Assembly: GCA_027348115.1 (NCBI GenBank)
Contig: DAIEQA010000287.1
Span: 1 to 8,972 of the forward strand
From: Fen-1258 sp027348115
GTDB lineage: Bacteria; Bacteroidota; Ignavibacteria; Ignavibacteriales; Melioribacteraceae
Length of the DNA: 8,972 nucleotides
Reading direction: 5' to 3'
Every line of letters starts with the position of its first letter. Within the stretch, counting starts at the first letter, position 1. The notes under the pieces were generated by a model that was not told where the DNA came from, did no database searches, and saw only the letters and a program-made list of their open reading frames with translations. The position numbers and the translations under genes were made by a program. Shown here in pieces: positions 1 to 6,040 of the stretch.

Positions 1-287
1 AATTCGACCTTCGCGTGTATTGTGCTGTCGGATTGATCTTTATAAACTTCAACATTTTTAATTCTGCTGTAATGGGACGAAAATTCCTTATACACGGAAT
101 CTTTGTTGAAGATGCCGAGTTTTTCAACAATGACGGAATCTCTTGCGGAATTCCATTTCATCCAGTAATGGATAAACATGTTTCCAGAACCGTCGGTCTT
201 TATACTTGTTATTTGCGTGTAATTAAGGCAGCCGCTAAGAGAAGCCATTAAGATAATGAGTAGTGCAGAAAATATTTTTCGCTTCAT
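1..287 (-). CDS. Putative lipoprotein, C-terminus cut off by window edge
   Basis: The minus-strand frame from the ATG at 287 stays open for 95 codons to the left edge, so only the N-terminal part is visible. It begins with a classic lipoprotein signal: basic MKRK, a hydrophobic stretch (residues 5-16) and a lipobox LSGC with Cys20. The product is therefore predicted to be exported, lipid-modified at Cys20 and anchored in a membrane facing the periplasm. The mature part starts LNYTQITSIKTDGSGNMFIH. The pattern of a Cys soon followed by Ile/Val strands and a DGSG turn recalls small LppM-like/DUF3153-type lipoproteins, but this resemblance is from memory and weak. No catalytic motif is visible and I assign no function. 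There is no clear Shine-Dalgarno sequence; the bases before the ATG read ATATCCTCT. It is divergent from the FmdB-family gene. The start is fixed by the signal peptide. Confidence 0.8.
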   Translation of the reverse strand, partial: MKRKIFSALLIILMASLSGCLNYTQITSIKTDGSGNMFIHYWMKWNSARDSVIVEKLGIFNKDSVYKEFSSHYSRIKNVEVYKDQSDSTIHAKVE

Positions 288-340
288 AGAGGATATTTTT
301 TTGAACAAATATGCGAAAAAAAAGGTTAATTAAATAGAAA

Positions 341-372
341 TTTGATTTCTGAATCCATGTGGTTATTTTTTG
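341..372 (+). promoter_or_regulatory. Putative Bacteroidetes-type promoter for the FmdB-family gene
   Basis: TTTG at 341-344 is followed by 19 bases and then TATTTTTTG at 364-372. This is close to the primary-sigma consensus known from Bacteroidetes (-33 TTTG, spacer of about 19-21, -7 TAnnTTTG), with one extra T in the -7 box. Transcription would start near 378-380, leaving a leader of about 30 bases that contains the GAGAGG ribosome binding site. The region is AT-rich, so a chance match is possible, and use of this consensus by this organism is inferred. Confidence 0.35.
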
Positions 373-392
373 CATCCAATTTTTCAGTTATT

Positions 393-398
393 GAGAGG
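393..398 (+). promoter_or_regulatory. Ribosome binding site deciding the FmdB-family start
   Basis: GAGAGG lies nine bases before the ATG at 408. It supports that ATG, which begins the family-typical MPTYDYKC, over an in-frame TTG 66 bases upstream that would add an unconserved-looking, hydrophobic 22-residue extension. Confidence 0.55.
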
Positions 399-407
399 AA
401 TGTGTTA

Positions 408-644
408 ATGCCTACATACGATTATAAATGTCTCGATTGCGGATACTCTTTTGAAGAGTTTCAAAGATTCAGCGATGCGGTACTTACAGAGTGTCCCAAA
501 TGCAAAGGAAATGTAAAACGGCTTATCGGTGCCGGTGCTGGTCCGATATTTAAAGGCACAGGTTTTTATCAAACAGATTATAAAAATAAATCCAATACAT
601 CGCCGGCAAGCAAAGGAAGTTCAAGCCCGGCTAAGAATAAATAA
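408..644 (+). CDS. FmdB-family zinc-ribbon protein
   Basis: A complete 78-residue protein of the FmdB/CxxC_CxxC_SSSS family, often annotated as a putative regulatory protein. The N-terminal zinc ribbon is clear: MPTYDYKCLDCGYSFE gives Cys8 and Cys11, and ECPKCKG gives Cys29 and Cys32, which together should bind one zinc ion. The segment after it (residues 40-58, GAGAGPIFKGTGFYQTDY) is the second family hallmark, and the tail is a low-complexity Ser/Lys/Pro stretch typical of these proteins. FmdB was named from a proposed role in formamidase/amidase regulation, but the molecular function of most members is unproven. Here no amidase gene is adjacent, so I do not infer that role. The start is chosen from the family N-terminus and the GAGAGG at 393-398. 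It probably forms a monocistronic unit, divergent from the lipoprotein gene and convergent with the large outer-membrane gene. Confidence 0.92.
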   Translation: MPTYDYKCLDCGYSFEEFQRFSDAVLTECPKCKGNVKRLIGAGAGPIFKGTGFYQTDYKNKSNTSPASKGSSSPAKNK

Positions 645-652
645 CCGGGTTT
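623..652. terminator. Weak inverted repeat between convergent genes
   Basis: AAGCCCGG (623-630) can pair with CCGGGTTT (645-652), giving an eight-base stem with one G-T pair and a 14-base loop. It covers the stop codon of the FmdB-family gene and nearly fills the 17-base gap to the convergent neighbour. No T-run follows on either strand, so it is not a standard intrinsic terminator. It might still limit read-through in both directions, but this is uncertain. Confidence 0.25.
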
Positions 653-661
653 GTTCAGAGA

Positions 662-3600
662 TTAAAAATCGAGACCTATGGATACTAAGTATCTGGGACT
701 TGAAAACGAATTAATGTTGTACTTCCAGGCAATATCGAACCGCCATAAGAAGAGCATGTAAACTCTAAATCCTACACCGGTACCTATCAATAAATCCTGG
801 GTAATTCTATTTCCGTTATCGTCCCTGCCGATTAACTTAAGCGAACTTGTGTTATCCCAGGCAGAGCCGGCATCAATAAACGCCACGCCTAAAATATTTT
901 GAAAGAACAACGGCAAGCCGCCGGTTAAAAGATAACGGATTATCGGAATGCGCAATTCCATGTTTAATAATCCGTACTTGGTTCCAATTCTTTGTGCGTA
1001 ATCGTAACCGCGAAGTGGCATTGCAGGCGTTAGAAAAGCAAAGTCGGAAGCGCTAGATACCGGAATTTCGTTCGTTGCAAAATTTCGGTTGATCCAGTTG
1101 TCTGTTCCGCCGATAAAAAATCTTTGTGGATTTCCGCCCATCGACATACCGCCGGAAAGCCGAATCACAAATCCGTTATCGTAAAAAAATCTGAAATAAT
1201 TCCTGTAGTCGAATACGAACGACATAAAGCTTTGCGTCTTTTTCAGAATACCGGGATCGCCGAATGCGGTAATGTTATAGCGGGTACCTTCAATTGGGGA
1301 AGTGTATCCCCATAAAACGTTATCCTGCACATAGCTTATGGAAGGAACCGTAAATGTGCTGTGGTCCGAGGGCACTGCAAGGTTATCCAAATTATCGGCG
1401 GTAACTCCCATAAGACTAAGTCCAAAATCCATACGGTGAAAACGATCGAACGGATAACTTGCCGTTCCAGTAAAAGCGAAATTTGTAAATCTGTATAACT
1501 CCAGCCCGGTTAATCCGTTTCGATAGAGAAATCTTGCAGTGTGAAATGCCTCGAATCCCAAATCGGTCCTTTCTTTCAGATAGTAATATGCTAGACCATA
1601 GTCGCTGTTTTTAATATCCACCTGTAAACTTGTTTGGCCTATCAATCGGTGGTTGCCCAAAACATCGCTGAAAGAAAGCACTGTTGTCCCGAGCAGTCCG
1701 TATAAAGTGCTGTACCCGGCATTGGCATAGATTATATCCGGAGTAAAATTAATTTTGTATCGATTAACCAAAAAGTTTCCGTTCTTATCGAGGGTTTCGT
1801 GGAATAATTCTTTACGCCTCGCAATTCTGGCGCTGTCGCTTTCGGCTTTGTCTGCCGTAAAAACAAATTTACTGTAATCGGTAATTGATGTATCCGCCTT
1901 TTCATTTTTGCCGGATGTATATGCGCCGGTAAATATTGTTGTTTCGCGGGTCTTTGTTGTATCCTCGGCTACACGATGAATTTCTTGTTTTTCTGCCGGC
2001 GTTACTTTTGCAATTGCTTCGGGATGCTCTTTCTTTTCTCTCGCTTTGATTAACTCCGCCATATAATTGGTCACTTTGAGAGAATCGAAATCCGGTTTTG
2101 TTTCAAATGGATTATTCATCATAAAAATATTATAACCGAGTTTATAAAGCGCGGTGAATACTAATTTTTTCCCGTCGGCAGAAACGGATATCTGTGTTAA
2201 ATCGCTTATTGAGTTTGTTAGAGGAATCGCTTTTTCATCCACGATAGAATTAACTTTATCCGTCGAATCGATGACTATTTTTTTCCGGTATATATTATCG
2301 ATGCCGTTTTTATCGGACACAAATAAAATTTCTTTTCCGTCGGCGGATACTACAGGATATTTCTCGTCGCTCAGCGGCCAATCGGTAATACGTTCTATTT
2401 TTTTTGTCTGAGCATCGATCATATAAAGATCGAGTTGTTTGTAATTATGTTTAAACATATCGAATGTGGTAGTATCAACGGGAGTTAGTATGCTTCCGCG
2501 ATCGGAAGTAAAAATTATTTTCTTTCCATCGGGAGTCCATACCGGGTCTGAGTCGCTGAAAATATCGTTCGTTAAATCACTCAACTTTTTTGTAGCGAAG
2601 TCGTAAATATAAATATCGCTTTGAGATGCATTTTGCCCGACAAAGGCAAGTTTACTTCCGTCGTGGGACCAGCTGATCGATTCGATGCCGAGCATTTTAA
2701 ATGGAAGTTCTTGGCTTTCATCTGTTTCAGAATTGATGATCGATATCACATCGTAACCGCCGGATTTTGACGAAAGCGCAACACGAATGTTATCCGGCGA
2801 CCATGCCAAAGAAGGATTTAAAACAGTGAGCTCTTCAAAGTCTGTTGTTTTACCGCTCTGAACAATTTTCTTTAAGACTTTGCCACTTTGAGCGTCCATT
2901 ATATAAACGTCGAGATAAACATCTCTATCTGAAATGAAAGCTATTTTATCTCCTTGAGGAGAAATTGCGGGACTGGTATTATAAAATCCACCGACTTTTT
3001 TGTTATCGGTTAATCGCTTGGCAAATTCATCGGGGTCCTGCCGAATAGCCACGTCCGGCCAATATTCTTTCTTCAAACTTTTTTTCCAGCGCTCGTTTAG
3101 TTCATCAATTCCAATTCCGATTGATGACTTGAGCGCTGCTTCGAGAGAGCCCGAACTTTGAATTCTATTCATCAGCTCGCCGACTTTTTGACGGCCGTAA
3201 GTATCCGCAATATATTTGAATAGTGCCTGGCCGCCGCGATAAGCAAGGTATCCATCAAGCCCGTTAATATCCGGCAGATTTTCTGTAGTAATTGCGTTGC
3301 GAATAAACATATCCGTGTTAGTTTCCCATCCTTGCGAAAGGTATTCGGCACTGCCTTCCCAAAACCATGTCGGAAGTTGAAGCGTAATTCCCTTGGCAAT
3401 TATGTTTTGTATGGTTCCGCCGTAATACATATCCCGCATAACGGCATGAACAAGTTCGTGGGCAATTACGTGCTGAAATTTTTTATACGATCCTTCAAAA
3501 GGGAAGACGACTCTATTTTTAAATGGCTCTGTAAAACCCCCGGTGCCTCTGGAAAAATATTCGTCCGTAACATTTGTCTCTTGAAAATCGTTGTGAGAAT

Positions 3601-3856
3601 CGTAAACGATTATGGAAACCCTGTTATTCAATTGATAGTTAATGTCTTTCTGAATTTTATTTACGGCTTCCTCGGCAGCAGCGGCTGTAAACTCGGCAAT
3701 TTTTTCTCCGCCTTTGGCAAAGTAAATATCAAAATGCTTTGTTTGAATGTAGTACCAGTCGAAATCTTTATAGCTAACTTTGTTTTGTCCGAACTGTGCA
3801 AAGATGTCCGAGGCAAAAGTTGCAAAGACAAAAACAAGAAGGAAAAATTTTTTCAT
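662..3856 (-). CDS. Secreted peptidase-MA-like / TolB-like propeller / Omp85 barrel protein
   Basis: A complete 1064-residue protein with three parts. Residues 1-21 are a Sec signal peptide (MKKFFLLVFV..., cleavage near FAQ). Residues about 22-270 form a gluzincin-like metallopeptidase domain: HELVH at 133-137 supplies two zinc-binding His and catalytic Glu134, and WFWEGSAEY at 164-172 supplies the likely third ligand, Glu167. All three are intact. Residues about 290-582 carry six TolB/PD40-type blades, with repeated [SP]xDGxKxxFxSD cores near 299, 353, 397, 441, 504 and 559. A charged linker (about 583-700) leads to a C-terminal barrel of about 365 residues with an Omp85-like GG...PLRGY region (PLRGY at 947-951) and a terminal aromatic beta-signal (SIGLDF). 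The protein should sit in the outer membrane with the peptidase and propeller attached to the barrel's N-terminal, presumably periplasmic, side. No POTRA repeat is evident. The substrate is unknown. It lies 88 bases downstream of rnr on the same strand. Confidence 0.88.
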   Translation of the reverse strand: MKKFFLLVFVFATFASDIFAQFGQNKVSYKDFDWYYIQTKHFDIYFAKGGEKIAEFTAAAAEEAVNKIQKDINYQLNNRVSIIVYDSHNDFQETNVTDEYFSRGTGGFTEPFKNRVVFPFEGSYKKFQHVIAHELVHAVMRDMYYGGTIQNIIAKGITLQLPTWFWEGSAEYLSQGWETNTDMFIRNAITTENLPDINGLDGYLAYRGGQALFKYIADTYGRQKVGELMNRIQSSGSLEAALKSSIGIGIDELNERWKKSLKKEYWPDVAIRQDPDEFAKRLTDNKKVGGFYNTSPAISPQGDKIAFISDRDVYLDVYIMDAQSGKVLKKIVQSGKTTDFEELTVLNPSLAWSPDNIRVALSSKSGGYDVISIINSETDESQELPFKMLGIESISWSHDGSKLAFVGQNASQSDIYIYDFATKKLSDLTNDIFSDSDPVWTPDGKKIIFTSDRGSILTPVDTTTFDMFKHNYKQLDLYMIDAQTKKIERITDWPLSDEKYPVVSADGKEILFVSDKNGIDNIYRKKIVIDSTDKVNSIVDEKAIPLTNSISDLTQISVSADGKKLVFTALYKLGYNIFMMNNPFETKPDFDSLKVTNYMAELIKAREKKEHPEAIAKVTPAEKQEIHRVAEDTTKTRETTIFTGAYTSGKNEKADTSITDYSKFVFTADKAESDSARIARRKELFHETLDKNGNFLVNRYKINFTPDIIYANAGYSTLYGLLGTTVLSFSDVLGNHRLIGQTSLQVDIKNSDYGLAYYYLKERTDLGFEAFHTARFLYRNGLTGLELYRFTNFAFTGTASYPFDRFHRMDFGLSLMGVTADNLDNLAVPSDHSTFTVPSISYVQDNVLWGYTSPIEGTRYNITAFGDPGILKKTQSFMSFVFDYRNYFRFFYDNGFVIRLSGGMSMGGNPQRFFIGGTDNWINRNFATNEIPVSSASDFAFLTPAMPLRGYDYAQRIGTKYGLLNMELRIPIIRYLLTGGLPLFFQNILGVAFIDAGSAWDNTSSLKLIGRDDNGNRITQDLLIGTGVGFRVYMLFLWRFDIAWKYNINSFSSPRYLVSIGLDF

Positions 3857-3944
3857 AACAACACCTTTATATCGTTCCTTGAGGTGAAAATGGAGAAACT
3901 ATTTTTACGGGAAAAACACGGCAATCAGTCGGGAATCGGAAAAA
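3857..3944 (-). other. Intergenic gap between rnr and the outer-membrane gene
   Basis: These 88 bases hold the AAAGGTG ribosome binding site and no convincing terminator hairpin with a T-run after rnr. On the minus strand ATTG, 20 bases, then TAGTTTC (around 3895-3925) loosely resembles a Bacteroidetes-type promoter, so the downstream gene may be transcribed both by read-through from rnr and from its own start. Both readings are weak. Confidence 0.25.
3862..3868 (-). promoter_or_regulatory. Ribosome binding site of the outer-membrane fusion gene
   Basis: On the minus strand AAAGGTG ends five bases before the ATG at 3856. It is a moderate Shine-Dalgarno match and, together with the signal peptide that starts right there, fixes the start codon. 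Confidence 0.5.
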
Positions 3945-6038
3945 CTAATCCAAAAGAATAAAATCTATTTCCCGTTTTTCCTCATCTACGCGGACTAATT
4001 TTACATTTACCTTGTCGCCCAGTCGAAATCTTCTTCCGGTTCTCTTACCGACTATTGAATAGTTTTGTTCATCGAAGCGGTAATAATCGTCGTCAAGGTC
4101 GCGCAGTCTTATAAGTCCTTCCGCCAGGTTTTGGCTCAGCTCAATAAAAATTCCGAAATGAGTAATACCGGAAATAACACCGTGAAAATCTTCACCTAAT
4201 TTACCTTGTAAATATTCAATTTGTTTCAGCTTTACCGAAAGCCGTTCCGCATTTATGGCATTTCTTTCACGGTCGGACGCATGATCACAAATTTCTTCCA
4301 ATTCTTCCAGAGATAAATTTTTCTCCGAATCGTTTATATAATCGAAAATTATTTTGTGTACCGCCAGGTCAGGAAATCTTCTTATGGGAGAAGTGAAGTG
4401 GGTATAAAACTTAAAACCCAGACCGTAATGCCCGATATTTTTTGTCGAGTAAACCGCTTTTGCCATAGATCGTATTGCAATTTCGTTTACCACCGCTTCT
4501 TCCTCTGTGTCCCGTACTTCATCCAGCAGCAGTTGAAACTGTTTCGACTTGTTCGCGGAATTGGGATCGAAATGAAATCCCAAAGATTTAACAAACCGGG
4601 CGAACTCTGTAATTTTCTCCTTATCGGGTAAATCATGTATCCTATAAACAAACGGTACGGTTTTTTTGTTCGCTTTGGGTTTAACATGTTCCGCTACAAT
4701 CTGGTTTGCCAAGAGCATTAGCTCTTCTATCAAGTTGTGGCTTTCCCGAACCTCTTTGATATTTATTTCCACCGGTACGCCGTTTTTGTCCAGTTTAAAG
4801 ACAACCTCAGGCGTAAAAAAGTTTATGCTTCCTTTCTTAATTCTTTTGGCGCGCAAAGTCTTGGATATATTATTGAGCTGAGTTATCTCCCGGTAAAAAT
4901 CACCTTTGCCTTTATCAAGAATTTCCTGAACTTCATCGTATGTAAATCTTCTTTTACTGTTGATAACCGTTTTTTTTATTTCGTAAGAAATTACTTTTGC
5001 ACTTGGAGTAAGTTCGACAATTACCGAGTAAGTTAGCCGGTCTTTGCCGGGCACGAGCGAACAAATGCCGTTGGATAATTTTTCCGGCAGCATTGGAATT
5101 ACTTTACCTACAATATAAACGCTTGTTCCCCGGTTAAGCGCCTCTTCGTATAATTCCGTGCCTTCGCGTACAAAGTGGCTTACATCGGCAATGTGAATTC
5201 CTACTTTGAAATTACCGCCGGATAAATTTTCAACCGAAACGGCGTCGTCGAAATCTTTTGCGTCTTCTGGGTCGATTGTGAAAATTGTTTCGTCCCGTAA
5301 ATCCAATCTCTTTTTAATTTCGGATGCCGGAATTTCATCTGAAAAAGTTTCTGCTTCGCGTAAAACATTTTTCGGAAATTTATACGAGAGGCCGAACTCC
5401 CTTGCAATAGCGGCAATCTCCGCATCGTAGCTTCCGGCTTTACCGAGGATTTCTTTGACCGATCCTTCGGGATTCAGTTGCTGGGATTTCCATTCGATAT
5501 TTCCAACCACTACTTTGTCTCCCGGCTTTGCGTTGTTAAGCTTGTTGGGCGCAACGTAAATGTCGCGATGAATCTTTTCGTCGTCTGGTTTGACAAAGAA
5601 AAAAGATTTGCTTTTCTGAAGGATTCCTACGAATTCGTTTTTGCGGCGCTCAACTACTTTTACAATTTCACCCTCAATACTTTTTCCTTTTTTTGTCGAG
5701 ACAAGCATGACCTCGACGGTATCTCCGTGGAAAGAAGTATTTAAATTTTTTCCGGCGATAAAAATGTCCTTGAGCTTTTTGTCTTTAAGCATAACAAACC
5801 CGTAATCGCCGCCGGCTACTATTTGAAGAGTCCCTATGAGTTTTCCGGCATCGGCGGTTTTAAGCGAGTAGCGCTTGCCCTCTCTCTCGATGAAACCTTC
5901 CTGGGTGAGCATGAACAGCACATGCTTTAACTCGGCATACTCATAATCTTCACTTATCCCGAGCTTCTTCGATATTTCTTTTGATTTTAATCGAAGTGTG
6001 GGATGACTTTTAAAAAACGCTTTGATTTCCTTTTTCAT
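3945..6038 (-). CDS. rnr: Ribonuclease R (RNB-family 3'-5' exoribonuclease)
   Basis: A complete 697-residue RNase II/RNase R family enzyme that degrades RNA processively from the 3' end in the cytoplasm, including structured RNA, and in well-studied bacteria acts in mRNA, rRNA and tmRNA-linked quality control. Domain order: N-terminal winged helix (about 1-60), two cold-shock/OB domains (about 66-200), RNB catalytic domain (about 240-570) and C-terminal S1 domain (about 616-697). The metal-binding signature TIDPEDAKDFDDA (254-266) keeps the expected acidic residues Asp256, Asp262, Asp264 and Asp265. GTSVYIVGKVIPMLPEKLSNG (from 304) holds the likely RNA-clamping Tyr308, and FTSPIRRFPDL (548-558) is the second family signature. 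The winged helix favours RNase R over RNase II. The protein stops soon after S1, without the long basic tail of the 813-residue E. coli enzyme. Its ATG overlaps the stop codon of the TamB-like gene, and no strong Shine-Dalgarno is visible, which suggests coupled translation. Confidence 0.97.
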   Translation of the reverse strand: MKKEIKAFFKSHPTLRLKSKEISKKLGISEDYEYAELKHVLFMLTQEGFIEREGKRYSLKTADAGKLIGTLQIVAGGDYGFVMLKDKKLKDIFIAGKNLNTSFHGDTVEVMLVSTKKGKSIEGEIVKVVERRKNEFVGILQKSKSFFFVKPDDEKIHRDIYVAPNKLNNAKPGDKVVVGNIEWKSQQLNPEGSVKEILGKAGSYDAEIAAIAREFGLSYKFPKNVLREAETFSDEIPASEIKKRLDLRDETIFTIDPEDAKDFDDAVSVENLSGGNFKVGIHIADVSHFVREGTELYEEALNRGTSVYIVGKVIPMLPEKLSNGICSLVPGKDRLTYSVIVELTPSAKVISYEIKKTVINSKRRFTYDEVQEILDKGKGDFYREITQLNNISKTLRAKRIKKGSINFFTPEVVFKLDKNGVPVEINIKEVRESHNLIEELMLLANQIVAEHVKPKANKKTVPFVYRIHDLPDKEKITEFARFVKSLGFHFDPNSANKSKQFQLLLDEVRDTEEEAVVNEIAIRSMAKAVYSTKNIGHYGLGFKFYTHFTSPIRRFPDLAVHKIIFDYINDSEKNLSLEELEEICDHASDRERNAINAERLSVKLKQIEYLQGKLGEDFHGVISGITHFGIFIELSQNLAEGLIRLRDLDDDYYRFDEQNYSIVGKRTGRRFRLGDKVNVKLVRVDEEKREIDFILLD

Positions 6039-6040
6039 TA
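6036..6040 (-). promoter_or_regulatory. TAATG stop/start overlap coupling tamB-like gene and rnr
   Basis: On the minus strand the TAA stop of the TamB-like gene and the ATG of rnr share one base (TAATG). The bases just upstream (TTCGAGTTC) offer no good Shine-Dalgarno sequence, so rnr translation probably relies at least partly on ribosomes that finish the upstream gene and restart. The overlap is directly seen; the coupling is inferred. Confidence 0.6.

Noticed and set aside
15..251. Plus-strand 78-residue open frame at the left edge
   Set aside because: It is antisense to the lipoprotein gene, whose signal peptide and lipobox are convincing on the minus strand.
306..313. CATATTTG on the minus strand as a -7 box for the lipoprotein gene
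   Set aside because: It matches TAnnTTTG at all but one position, but there is no TTTG at the expected -33 distance and the AT-rich gap makes chance matches likely.
342..407. TTG-initiated 22-residue extension of the FmdB-family protein
   Set aside because: The family starts at MPTYDYKC; the extension overlaps the likely promoter, and GAGAGG sits at the right distance from the ATG at 408 instead.
3895..3932. Near-repeat GGCAATC / GGGAATC with GGAAAAAC segments in the rnr downstream gap, considered as a terminator
   Set aside because: The similar segments are in direct, not inverted, orientation, so no stable hairpin forms and no T-run follows a stem.
3332..3961. A 209-residue plus-strand open frame antisense to the outer-membrane gene
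   Set aside because: It lies almost wholly opposite the signal peptide and conserved peptidase domain, has no ribosome binding site or recognisable domain, and its composition (Phe, Ile, Asn, Lys and Cys rich) fits a shadow frame.
5201..5430. Overlapping open frames on both strands inside rnr
   Set aside because: They lie within the conserved RNB catalytic region of RNase R and carry no domain or ribosome binding site of their own.
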